Part shown: one piece after another, positions 8,713-16,415 of the stretch
Position numbering within the stretch: position 1 is the first letter of the stretch
Layout of the letters: the number at the start of each line of letters is the position of its first letter
Source of the DNA: Candidatus Protoclostridium gallicola
Lineage (GTDB): Bacteria; Bacillota; Clostridia; Christensenellales; Pumilibacteraceae
Assembly (NCBI GenBank): GCA_904387375.1
Contig: CAJFLE010000028.1
Span: forward strand, 1-40,122
Direction of reading: 5' to 3'
DNA: 40,122 nucleotides
Program-made: the position numbers and the translations under genes
Notes under the pieces: model-generated
Told to the model about the DNA's origin: nothing
Databases searched by the model: none
The model's input: the letters and a program-made list of their open reading frames with translations, nothing else

Positions 8713-9924
8713 TCAGAAATCGATTTCCTTGTCGTAGTAGACGGCAAGAAGCAGTCTTTCCATGTCTTCCTGGGAAGGCTGACGGGGGTTGGAGCCCGTG
8801 CAGGCGTCGCCGATCGCGAGCGTTGCGACGGTCTTGAGCTTGTCGTTGAATTCCTTCTCGTCGATGATGCTCTTGTCCGCTTTCACGCCGCCCTCGCCGT
8901 AGTTCTTGATGGCCTGAGGGATGTTGAGCTCGTCGTTCATGTGGCGCAGCTCTTTGATGAGCGCGTCGACGAGTTCGGCGGTCGTCTTGCCCTTGAGGTC
9001 GATGAAGCGCGCGATTTCAGCGTAGCGCTCGGCGGCCTCGGGGTTCTTGGAGTTGTACTTGATGACCTTGGGCAGGTACATCGCGTTTGCGGCGCCGTGG
9101 ATGATGTGGCCGCCGGAGAACGCGGCGCCCGTCTTATGAGCCATGGAGTGGACTATGCCGAGCAGCGCGTTGGAGAACGCCATACCTGCGAGGCACTGAG
9201 CGTCGTGCATTGCGGCGCGTGCGTCCATATCTCCGTCATACGACTTTTTGAGGTTGTTGTGGATCATCTTGATCGCGTGGAGCGCGAGAGGATCGGTATA
9301 ATTGCAGTGGAGAGTGGAAACGTACGCTTCGATGGCGTGCGTCATTGCGTCCATACCGGTGTGAGCGGTGAGTTTGGGAGGCATCGTTTCCGCGAGTTCG
9401 GGATCCACGATCGCGACGTCGGGAGTGATGTTGAAGTCGGCAAGAGGGTATTTGATGCCCTTCGCATAGTCGGTGATGACCGAGAACGCGGTGACTTCGG
9501 TAGCCGTGCCCGAGGTGGACGGGATAGCGCAGAACTTCGCCTTGGTACGAAGCGTCGGGAACGAGAAAGGCTGAATGATAGCCTCGAACGAGGTATCGGG
9601 GTACTCATAGAACACCCACATGGCTTTAGCCGCGTCGATGGGAGAACCGCCGCCCATGGAAATGATCCAGTCGGGCTCGAACTCTCTCATGGCAGCCGCG
9701 CCCTTCATGACGGTTTCGACCGAAGGATCGGGCTCGACGTTCTCGAAGAGTCTGACTTCCATGCCGGCTTCTTTGAGATAGCCGACAGCGCGGTCCACGA
9801 ATCCGAACCGCTTCATGCTTCCGCCGCCGAGGACGAGGATAGCTTTTTTACCTTTGAGGTTTTTCAGTTCCGCAAGGGAACCCTTGCCGTGATAGAGATC
9901 GCGCGGCAAAGTAAAACGTCCCAT
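8713..9924 (-). CDS. Iron-containing alcohol dehydrogenase (butanol dehydrogenase type)
   Basis: NAD(P)H-dependent reductase of aldehydes to alcohols, group III iron-dependent family, 403 residues, the usual length. The N-terminal nucleotide-binding part contains GKKAILVLGGGSMKR and MGGGSPIDAAKAMW. The C-terminal metal-binding helical part contains GMDAMTHAIEAYVST, HSMAHKTGA and GGHIIHGAANA, which supply the iron-binding His residues. The start at MGRFTLPRDLYHG follows AAGGAGAAGAAAT; a longer reading from 9966 lacks this. It is monocistronic with its own promoter and terminator. Likely a fermentation enzyme for disposing of reducing power; whether it uses butanal, ethanal or methylglyoxal cannot be told. 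Confidence 0.92.
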   Translation of the reverse strand: MGRFTLPRDLYHGKGSLAELKNLKGKKAILVLGGGSMKRFGFVDRAVGYLKEAGMEVRLFENVEPDPSVETVMKGAAAMREFEPDWIISMGGGSPIDAAKAMWVFYEYPDTSFEAIIQPFSFPTLRTKAKFCAIPSTSGTATEVTAFSVITDYAKGIKYPLADFNITPDVAIVDPELAETMPPKLTAHTGMDAMTHAIEAYVSTLHCNYTDPLALHAIKMIHNNLKKSYDGDMDARAAMHDAQCLAGMAFSNALLGIVHSMAHKTGAAFSGGHIIHGAANAMYLPKVIKYNSKNPEAAERYAEIARFIDLKGKTTAELVDALIKELRHMNDELNIPQAIKNYGEGGVKADKSIIDEKEFNDKLKTVATLAIGDACTGSNPRQPSQEDMERLLLAVYYDKEIDF

Positions 9925-9986
9925 ATTTCTTCTCCTTTTTCCGTTAATTGTCGGCTCCGGCCGCATATTTCCGGAGCTGCGTTTAT

Positions 9987-10015
9987 AGTTTAATACATTT
10001 CCCGGGATTTGTCAA
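9987..10015 (-). promoter_or_regulatory. Alcohol dehydrogenase promoter with palindrome in the spacer
   Basis: TTGACA (10010-10015), 17-base spacer, TAAACT (9987-9992) on the minus strand. The spacer holds most of ATTTCCCGGGATTT (9997-10010), a near-perfect palindrome that could be a repressor operator. Confidence 0.7.
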
Positions 10016-10062
10016 CCGAAGACGCGTGCCGAACGCTGCTCTTTCTTGTCGCTTCCGCCCCC

Positions 10063-10875
10063 TCAGGCGGCTTCCGGACTTTCGGGCGCTTTCCTGCCGA
10101 GAACGCGGGGGACGAGCGCGGACGCAAGCCGGTTTTTTCCGCGGGCGGACGCGCCGATGACTGGAAGATATACTGTCGTGCCCAGCGCGCACACCGCCAT
10201 GTCCCCTATCGTGTCGATCAGACCGATGTCGAGATAGCCGTCTATCGTCAGCGTGCGGCCGTCGCCGTAATATATGATCGTTTTCGTTATGCCGTCCACT
10301 TGGACGAGCTCGCTGTGCGTGCCCGACAGCAGATAGGAGCCGAAGCCGTCCACGACGGTGTCCTCCTGCATATCGAAGCCGAGCAGGCTGGTGCCCGCGA
10401 ACTCGAACAGCTCCCATAAAACGGCGATCGCCAGGCTGAAAAAGAAGCCGAACAGCAGGCAGACGGCGAGCATGCGGCCGCTTTGAGGCTCGCCGACGAA
10501 CAGTTTCGGAACCGCGAACCCTATGCACGCGAACACGAAGCCGGTTATACAGTGCAGCAGCGCGTCGAAGAACGGGATTATCGTGAACAGGTCGTAGCCC
10601 GCGCCGAGTATGCAGCCCGCGGCCATGAAATATATCACGGCGGCAAGCACGGAGGGCAGTATCACGCGCAGCAGCCGCTCGACGAGCAGCAGCGCGGGCA
10701 CGTACAGCACGAAAGCTATCGACATTATGTAATCGCGCGGCATCCCCTTAACGAGGAAGTATACGAACGAGCCGACGCAGAACGCGAGGAACACCGCCGA
10801 GACCGGGAAAAAGCCCTTCCCCGCCTCGTATCTTTCTTTTATGTAACGTTTCAGTGAAGAGCCCGTGCGCGTCAT
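10063..10875 (-). CDS. Integral membrane protein, DUF2238/YjdF-like
   Basis: Membrane protein of 270 residues with about six hydrophobic helices between residues 20 and 165. Conserved-looking polar residues lie inside or next to helices: FDALLHCITG, LWELFEFAG, DMQEDTVVDG and DTIGDMAVCALG. This pattern of buried Asp, His and Glu resembles the DUF2238/YjdF family, whose function is not known. Its ATG overlaps the stop of the HxlR regulator gene (ATGA), so it is translationally coupled to it. It may be the regulator's target. The family assignment is from the motif pattern only. Confidence 0.6.
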   Translation of the reverse strand: MTRTGSSLKRYIKERYEAGKGFFPVSAVFLAFCVGSFVYFLVKGMPRDYIMSIAFVLYVPALLLVERLLRVILPSVLAAVIYFMAAGCILGAGYDLFTIIPFFDALLHCITGFVFACIGFAVPKLFVGEPQSGRMLAVCLLFGFFFSLAIAVLWELFEFAGTSLLGFDMQEDTVVDGFGSYLLSGTHSELVQVDGITKTIIYYGDGRTLTIDGYLDIGLIDTIGDMAVCALGTTVYLPVIGASARGKNRLASALVPRVLGRKAPESPEAA

Positions 10876-11210
10876 ATCTCTCCCCTCGCGCGCATGGCCT
10901 TGTATTTCTCTCCCCATTCGCCCATCGCGTCGATAATCGGCCGCAGAGTGCCGCCGAGGTCGGTCAGCGAGTACATGACGCGCGGCGGTGCTTCGGCAAA
11001 CGCTTCGCGCAGCACGAGCCCGTCCTCTTCCAAAGCGCGCAGATTGTCGGTCAGGACCTTGGAGCTTATGCCGGGTATGGTGCCGCGCATTTCGGTGAAC
11101 CGCTGCGGCGCGCGCATTAGATTGCGCAGAATGAGCAGCTTCCACTTGTTGCCTATAAGCTGCACCGTCGTGGCGACGGGGCACTCTGGCAGTTCTTCCT
11201 TCGTAAGCAT
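10872..11210 (-). CDS. HxlR-family winged-helix regulator
   Basis: Small transcription regulator of 112 residues, full length for the HxlR family. It contains CPVATTVQLIGNKWKLLILRNL, the recognition part FTEMRGTIPGISSKVLTDNLRALEEDGLV, and the wing RVMYSLTDLG. The Cys near residue 10 is the position used by redox- or electrophile-sensing members such as YodB/HypR, so thiol sensing is possible. AAGGAG precedes the ATG. It is divergent from the sirtuin gene, and a dyad lies between them. Confidence 0.93.
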   Translation of the reverse strand: MLTKEELPECPVATTVQLIGNKWKLLILRNLMRAPQRFTEMRGTIPGISSKVLTDNLRALEEDGLVLREAFAEAPPRVMYSLTDLGGTLRPIIDAMGEWGEKYKAMRARGEI

Positions 11211-11239
11211 GATTTTCTCCTTTATTCGCCTTTTACAGT

Positions 11240-11267
11240 ATTATAGCACAAACGGCGCGCTTTGCAA
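11240..11267 (-). promoter_or_regulatory. hxlR promoter
   Basis: TTGCAA (11262-11267), 16-base spacer, TATAAT (11240-11245) on the minus strand. Confidence 0.65.
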
Positions 11268-11290
11268 TACTTTTAGGTAATAGAAAAGTA
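11268..11290. promoter_or_regulatory. Candidate HxlR operator between divergent genes
   Basis: TACTTTT and AAAAGTA (7-bp arms, 9-base spacer) lie directly next to the hxlR -35 box. They are about 30 bases upstream of a TATAAT (11320-11325) that could serve the sirtuin gene. HxlR/YodB regulators are known to bind TAC-rich dyads of this kind. Autoregulation and control of the sirtuin are inferred. Confidence 0.55.
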
Positions 11291-11352
11291 ACTTTCGGGT
11301 TTTATTCCGCCGGAAGGAGTATAATTGACAAAGAAAACGAAAGGAGACGGTT

Positions 11353-12204
11353 ATGACTTCCGAATATAACGAAAACGAAATAAACACGCTGCGGGAATGG
11401 CTCCGCGATGCGGACGCCGTAGTCGTCGGCGCGGGCGCGGGACTGTCGACGGCGGCGGGCTTCACATACTCGGGCGAACGGTTCCGGAAATACTTTTCCG
11501 ACTTCGCCGCGAAATACGGCTTCCGCGACATGTACTCGGGCGGGTTCTATCCCTTTGAGACGCTCTCCGAATTCTGGGCGTACTGGTCGCGGTATATTTA
11601 CATAAACCGCTACGATCAGCCGGCGGGCAAACCGTACGAGGATCTGCTCGCGCTTCTCGGCGGAAAGAATTATTTCGTGCTGACGACCAACGTGGATCAC
11701 CGCTTTCAGGTCGCCGGCTTCGACAAGGAGCGGCTGTTCTATACCCAGGGCGATTACGGGCTGTTCCAGTGCTCGGTGCCCTGCCACGACAAAACCTACG
11801 ACAACGAGGCGGCCGTGCGCGAAATGCTCGCGCGGCAGAAGGACATGAGAGTGCCCGAGGAGCTGATTCCCCGCTGTCCCGTCTGCGGCAAGCCCATGGC
11901 GCTCAACCTGCGTTCGGACGGCACCTTCGTCGAGGACGAAGGCTGGCACGCCGCCTGCGCGCGCTATGAGCGGTTTATCCGGCGTTACGGCGGCGGGCGC
12001 GTGCTGTTCCTCGAACTCGGCGTCGGAATGAACACGCCGGGGATTATTAAATATCCGTTCCGGAAGATGACGCACGCAAACGCCGACGCGCGCTACGCCT
12101 GCGTCAATCTCGACATGGCGTACGCCCCGCGCGAGATCGCCTCGCAGTCCGTCTGCCTGTCCGGCGACATCGGCGACGTATTGGCAAAACTGCGCGGGGA
12201 GTAA
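11353..12204 (+). CDS. SirTM-like (class M) sirtuin, probable protein ADP-ribosyltransferase
   Basis: Sir2-fold protein of 283 residues. The NAD-binding motif is VVVGAGAGLSTAAGFTYSG, and TTNVDH (Asn113, Asp115) replaces the usual TQNID. Where sirtuin deacetylases have the catalytic His, this protein has Gln132 in YTQGDYG. A zinc knuckle is formed by Cys140, Cys144, Cys175 and Cys178. These changes match class M sirtuins, which ADP-ribosylate a lipoylated GcvH-like protein in oxidative stress. Their usual partners (macrodomain, GcvH-L, lipoate ligase) are not next to it here. The start has GAAAGGAGACGG upstream. It is divergent from hxlR and one of the few plus-strand genes of this arm. The substrate is unknown. 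Confidence 0.8.
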   Translation: MTSEYNENEINTLREWLRDADAVVVGAGAGLSTAAGFTYSGERFRKYFSDFAAKYGFRDMYSGGFYPFETLSEFWAYWSRYIYINRYDQPAGKPYEDLLALLGGKNYFVLTTNVDHRFQVAGFDKERLFYTQGDYGLFQCSVPCHDKTYDNEAAVREMLARQKDMRVPEELIPRCPVCGKPMALNLRSDGTFVEDEGWHAACARYERFIRRYGGGRVLFLELGVGMNTPGIIKYPFRKMTHANADARYACVNLDMAYAPREIASQSVCLSGDIGDVLAKLRGE

Positions 12205-12263
12205 AGGAGTCAATTTAATTAATTAGATAAGTTTTCAATTTATGATATATTAAGTATATTAAG

Positions 12264-12300
12264 TAAAAGCAAAGAGCCACGTTGTGGCTCTTTGCTTTTA
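12264..12300. terminator. Strong bidirectional terminator at the island's left end
   Basis: A perfect 17-bp stem (12264-12280 with 12284-12300) with a 3-base loop has A-rich and T-rich outer ends. It sits between the converging sirtuin gene and the defence operon. The rest of 12205-12458 is AT-rich with no gene or repeat seen. Confidence 0.85.
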
Positions 12301-12458
12301 TGGTGTAAAGCGTCTTGAATTGCTGAAAAATACTTGTGCTTGAGTTTTGTCAATAATATATGTTGTTGATTTAAATGTGATCATCGCAATACGAAGAAGC
12401 AAATTGTCTGTACAATTTAAGCTTTAAACAATAAAGCGATAAGCTAAAAGAATTAAGA

Positions 12459-13019
12459 TTAAACTTTATTCTTTATACAAGTCGTAAATTCATAGGGGCT
12501 AAAGAAAAACTCATATTCATTATTAACAATAATATTTTCTTTTGTTATAACTGTTGCATTAAAAGTTTTTATTCCATCATTTATTCTTAATTCATATATT
12601 CTTTTACCAAATAATAATATTGTAGGATTAATATAAAATAAATCATTCCGGCAATAAACAACCGCGAGGAAAGCTGTAAGAACAAAAAAAATGATTAGAT
12701 TCATTAAATTACCAAAATCAAAACTCATAAAAAGCAATACAAACAATGAAAAATATCCAAAATAGTAGTTACCTGTTTTATTTTCTTTAGATATAACTTT
12801 ACAAATTTTACTTGGCATTGATGATTTTCTAAGAATAAAAAATAAGCCAACTATTCCCAATAAAATACAAAATGAAAGAATAATTATCCCAAACAAAACA
12901 ATACTATTATGATAAGCATCATTTGTAATATACAAATAAAGTTCCTTACCTATAAACAGTAAGTTCATAAGCAAAAATGCATTTAAAAATAAGGTTAACT
13001 TAAAAACTATATTTTTCAT
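12459..13019 (-). CDS. kwaA: KwaA-like membrane protein (Kiwa defence)
   Basis: Membrane protein of 186 residues with four hydrophobic helices at about 5-24, 39-63, 85-102 and 104-123, then a soluble tail of about 60 residues. This matches the known form of KwaA, the membrane part of the Kiwa anti-phage system. The name rests on size, topology and pairing with the preceding DUF4868-like gene, since KwaA sequences vary greatly. Its ATG overlaps the stop of that gene (ATGA). The order kwaB-kwaA is the reverse of that first described. It is AT-rich (Asn, Ile, Lys and Phe) like the rest of the island. It is the last gene of the operon. Confidence 0.6.
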   Translation of the reverse strand: MKNIVFKLTLFLNAFLLMNLLFIGKELYLYITNDAYHNSIVLFGIIILSFCILLGIVGLFFILRKSSMPSKICKVISKENKTGNYYFGYFSLFVLLFMSFDFGNLMNLIIFFVLTAFLAVVYCRNDLFYINPTILLFGKRIYELRINDGIKTFNATVITKENIIVNNEYEFFFSPYEFTTCIKNKV

Positions 13020-13951
13020 CTTTCTTCAGTTTTATCTGTTATTATACTTTTAAAATAATCATCTGTTAATAGTTTAAAAAGCTCGTTTAAAGCATTTTTC
13101 GAATAAATAATTTTATCATTTTCATCAAAACTAAATTTATCCCGTAGTTTTTCATTTCCAAGAATAAGCGCCTTACGTTCAGATGGTGTTTTCTCCTTCC
13201 ATGTTGTAAGATTATCGGAATTTATAACTTTTAAAAACTGTCTTCCTTTTCTTGGTTTATCAATTATATCTAATTTAATATTGTTATTGTCAAAGAAATC
13301 CCAATCATTAATTAACTCAATTTTATCGCTAACTTCATCTTTTATTCTTTTATGAAAATCAAATATTGTATCAAAATGTGATTCTATAAGAATGTAGGCG
13401 GTATCTTTATAAATAAAACTGTCTATTGCATCACCTAAAGTTAATACCGGCTTATTAAGTTTTTTAAATGAGTTACCAATTAAAGCAAAACGTATTTTTC
13501 TTCCATATGCTGCTTTATAAGAAAATTTTGATATTAAATATACACTTGATTGATCTTCGAGAATACATTCAGTTATTATGATTTTAATGTTATTACTAAT
13601 TTTATCTATAGTAAAAATTGGTACATTCGTAAAAGGCATACTATCAATCAAATTTTTTAATTCTTCCCATAGTGGTAACTCTGAACAGGCAATCTTTTGT
13701 ATAGTATCCTTTTTTGATTCCGTTTGCGAGTAATCTACAACGTCTTTGTCTTTTACATAAAAAATAAAATTTGATTGATAATCGGAAATAATTTCCTGTG
13801 TAGGTTCATTAGGAAAAAGATAAATATTATATCCACCAATACGACCAGCTCGTTTTTCAAATAAATATACTCTTATTTGGTGACAGTTATCTATCAATTG
13901 ATATAATTGTTTATTAATTTGTGCATTTAACATATCATATTCCTCAAACAT
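13016..13951 (-). CDS. kwaB: KwaB-like DUF4868 protein (Kiwa defence)
   Basis: Soluble protein of about 311 residues. The C-terminal half resembles DUF4868, the KwaB family: LTLGDAIDSFIYKDTAYIL, then FDTIFDFHKRIKDEV, and near the end ALNELFKLLTDDYFKSIIT. KwaB is the cytosolic, DNA-interacting partner of KwaA in Kiwa. The likely start is the ATG one base after the methylase stop; an ATG at 13933 with GAGGA upstream, or one at 13981 overlapping the methylase, are alternatives. It overlaps kwaA by 4 bases. The identification is from remembered family pattern, not a search. Confidence 0.65.
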   Translation of the reverse strand: MFEEYDMLNAQINKQLYQLIDNCHQIRVYLFEKRAGRIGGYNIYLFPNEPTQEIISDYQSNFIFYVKDKDVVDYSQTESKKDTIQKIACSELPLWEELKNLIDSMPFTNVPIFTIDKISNNIKIIITECILEDQSSVYLISKFSYKAAYGRKIRFALIGNSFKKLNKPVLTLGDAIDSFIYKDTAYILIESHFDTIFDFHKRIKDEVSDKIELINDWDFFDNNNIKLDIIDKPRKGRQFLKVINSDNLTTWKEKTPSERKALILGNEKLRDKFSFDENDKIIYSKNALNELFKLLTDDYFKSIITDKTEER

Positions 13952-13952
13952 T

Positions 13953-14690
13953 TTACTTCTTAAATACAAATAAATACTCATGAGCCAACAACAAGAAATT
14001 AAATTTTATGCTGTTGATTTTCCAATATCCGGTCGCTTTGCAGTTATGTTGCTCTTTGATTATTATTTCCTTTATTTTAAAACCAGAGAGTTCAAAAACT
14101 CGCATTGTTTCAAACGCAAGCGGTTGAACCATGCCCTTCTTTCGAGTATCACCCATAAGAATCGCGCAAAACTTATCTTTTTTCAATACGCGGTGAAACT
14201 CGTCTGCGACTTTGCTCATTTCAAACAAAAAGTCCTTTATCGGCAATAAAGAAAGATCTCCTTCTATATCCTCACTGTAATGGATAATATCCGCATAGGG
14301 GGGATGTGCACAAATCAGATCTACCGAATTATTTGCCAGCGGAAGTTGCCGCGCATCTGCTACATCAATTCGGGATGTCGTTGCAGTATCAAATTCAAAT
14401 TCGCACTTTTTGCGACTTAACTCTACCGCTGCGGGATTGATATCAAAGCCGATAAAATTCCTATGCGTAAGTTTTGCCTCGACTGCGGTTGTACCACCAC
14501 CTACAAACGGATCTAAAACAATGTCGCCGTTATGTGAATAGCGCAAGATCACATTGCGTGGAATATACGGTGACCAATTACCACGATATTTTGCGTCGTG
14601 TGTTGCCCATTTACCGCGGTCAGGGAATGCCCATACGGTATTTGTTTCTAATTCAAAATTTTCAGGTTGTAAGTGATTTTTAATTATCAT
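13953..14690 (-). CDS. DNA N4/N6 methyltransferase
   Basis: S-adenosylmethionine-dependent DNA methylase of 245 residues. An N-terminal WSPYIPRNVILRYS segment is followed by the AdoMet motif I (LDPFVGGGTTAVEA, residues 59-72) and catalytic motif IV as HPPY (129-132) in CAHPPYADIIHYSE. Motif I precedes IV, unlike beta-class enzymes such as DpnA. Methylation of adenine N6 or cytosine N4 cannot be told apart. It sits directly after the DpnII-like endonuclease with a 4-base overlap, so it is probably the second methylase of that restriction system, in the position DpnA would take. Confidence 0.8.
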   Translation of the reverse strand: MIIKNHLQPENFELETNTVWAFPDRGKWATHDAKYRGNWSPYIPRNVILRYSHNGDIVLDPFVGGGTTAVEAKLTHRNFIGFDINPAAVELSRKKCEFEFDTATTSRIDVADARQLPLANNSVDLICAHPPYADIIHYSEDIEGDLSLLPIKDFLFEMSKVADEFHRVLKKDKFCAILMGDTRKKGMVQPLAFETMRVFELSGFKIKEIIIKEQHNCKATGYWKINSIKFNFLLLAHEYLFVFKK

Positions 14691-15556
14691 ACTTCATCAT
14701 GAAAAAGTTTCTCGATAACACCTTTTTCCATTTCTGATATGCAGTAGATATTATCCATTGCATCAAAAGTTTCTTCGAGGTTATGACGAGCCGACCACCA
14801 GCCTTTTCCATCAGTAAACCATACAAAAGCAAAACCTTTAATTTCTTTTGCCTCTAAAGCAATGGTTTTATAGCTACGGGCCGTTTCATTTAACTTAGAC
14901 CCTCCGCCCGAATAAAAATTTGTTTCAATTGCATATATAGTTTTATCTGTTTTCACAACAAAATCAAAACGTTTTTCAGCCTTGCCTTGATTAGATATTG
15001 CTGAAAGATTTACAGACCATTTCCGTTCTATATCCGATATATACATCTCTTTGAAATAGTCGATGTTGCGCCGAAGTCCTGCTTTTACAAGATAACTTTC
15101 AACGAGATTTTCCATCAAATGTCCGCCGCGGTTCTTTCTGCCATTACTGTCTAAACCTACCTCAACGCCCGTAACGTAATCAACAAGATTATTGATAATC
15201 CTTTCGGAAATCAATTTAAACAGACCCGTTTTGCGCATAAACATTCGATACTCTTCAATACCGTAATTTGGTTTAGCAAAATTAAATAAATATTCTCCAT
15301 CGCCATCGATCGCATATATCTCGCGGCCGCGAACCGCCAGCAGAATTGGAATACATTTTAAAACCTGCGGATAATCGATTACAAGTTTTGAAAAATCGGC
15401 ATCTATATTACGAGAACCAACCAGCGAATTTAAAATATTTAATTCAACTTTGATTGAATCGACTTTTCCGTATACTTTTTCAAAGTCCACGTAATAATCA
15501 TAGTCACAAATGCTAGACTTAAACTGTTTTATCCAATCGTTAAAATTCCTTTTCAT
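14687..15556 (-). CDS. DpnII/MboI-family type II restriction endonuclease
   Basis: Endonuclease of 289 residues, the normal length for the DpnII family, which cuts unmethylated GATC. Family features seen are NFNDWIKQFKSSICDYDYYVDFEKVY at the N terminus and the nuclease core RFDFVV with YAIETNFYSGGGSKLNE (candidate metal ligands Asp198 and Glu211). The neighbouring Dam-type methylase would protect the same site. It starts 12 bases after the Mrr-like gene and overlaps the next methylase. GATC specificity is inferred from family and partner. Confidence 0.88.
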   Translation of the reverse strand: MKRNFNDWIKQFKSSICDYDYYVDFEKVYGKVDSIKVELNILNSLVGSRNIDADFSKLVIDYPQVLKCIPILLAVRGREIYAIDGDGEYLFNFAKPNYGIEEYRMFMRKTGLFKLISERIINNLVDYVTGVEVGLDSNGRKNRGGHLMENLVESYLVKAGLRRNIDYFKEMYISDIERKWSVNLSAISNQGKAEKRFDFVVKTDKTIYAIETNFYSGGGSKLNETARSYKTIALEAKEIKGFAFVWFTDGKGWWSARHNLEETFDAMDNIYCISEMEKGVIEKLFHDEV

Positions 15557-15568
15557 TTATTTCTCCAT

Positions 15569-16405
15569 TTATACCAAATTAACGATTATTTTATCGCTGT
15601 TTATTTTCCATTTTGCTTTTTTACTTACAAATACTCCATCGGTAGTAAGCAAACCGAATTTTTTATAAAAGTCCGTGACTCCGCCAAAATATCGCCTGCT
15701 TTTATCTATATTTAATTGTTTTTCAATTCCATTGAATACAACTTGATATTTTTCCTTATTTGAAGGAAGTTCGTTTTTAATTACTTGTGGGATTACCAAT
15801 ATTTTTGCTCTGATATCATTTTTTGTTATTTCTCTTTCCACCAAATAATCGTATTCTGAAATATTTACATTTATGGTCTGATTTGTTTGCGTTAATGCAA
15901 TTATTTCGTATTTAGAGAATACGGGCTTATAATTAAATCCTATGCCTTTTTCAATACAATACTGAATAAGCTGTACGCCATCTATAGTAATTACAGGCAT
16001 ATTAGGATTATCACTAGCTTCTGTCAAAGCGGCTTTTGTGAAAGTGGATGTGGTTATAAATACATTAATATAATTGCTGTTTAATATATTCCCGTTCTTA
16101 TCTCTCTTCGTTGTACCTTTCAGGTCACGGATTTCCTTTGGTTGAACTTTATTTGTTCTGGCATATCTTTTTGCCTGCACATAATAATTAATAGTATCAG
16201 TTCCATTAATATCAATTCCGCTTTTAATACAAGTTAAATCAATTCCTTTATCTCCCACATATTGAGTTGTTACTACCTCTTCAAAGCCCAGCGCACATAA
16301 AAATGAATTAAGAAATATTTCAAATTCACGGCCTGTATTAAAACACGAATATAATTCATCAATATATCTGTCGATTTCTTCCCTAGTAAGTTCAAGAATA
16401 GTCAT
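15569..16405 (-). CDS. Mrr-like restriction endonuclease
   Basis: Protein of 278 residues with an Mrr-type PD-(D/E)xK nuclease domain in residues 25-150: FEIFLNSFLCALGFEEV, then GDKGIDLTCI (Asp56), then YYVQAKRY (Gln77, Lys79). A later segment, FITTSTFTKAALTEA, is typical of the domain. The C-terminal 110 residues are not recognised and may bind DNA. Mrr enzymes cut DNA with foreign methylation (type IV), but here the gene lies inside a type II operon between Dam and DpnII. It may instead be a second endonuclease of the system. The gap to dam is 10 bases. Confidence 0.8.
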   Translation of the reverse strand: MTILELTREEIDRYIDELYSCFNTGREFEIFLNSFLCALGFEEVVTTQYVGDKGIDLTCIKSGIDINGTDTINYYVQAKRYARTNKVQPKEIRDLKGTTKRDKNGNILNSNYINVFITTSTFTKAALTEASDNPNMPVITIDGVQLIQYCIEKGIGFNYKPVFSKYEIIALTQTNQTINVNISEYDYLVEREITKNDIRAKILVIPQVIKNELPSNKEKYQVVFNGIEKQLNIDKSRRYFGGVTDFYKKFGLLTTDGVFVSKKAKWKINSDKIIVNLV

Positions 16406-16415
16406 AATAGCTCCC

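Noticed and set aside
9997-10010. Noc-binding site (ATTTCCCGGGAAAT)
   Set aside because: One mismatch and a single copy inside a promoter; no noc gene in the window. Kept only as an unnamed operator candidate.
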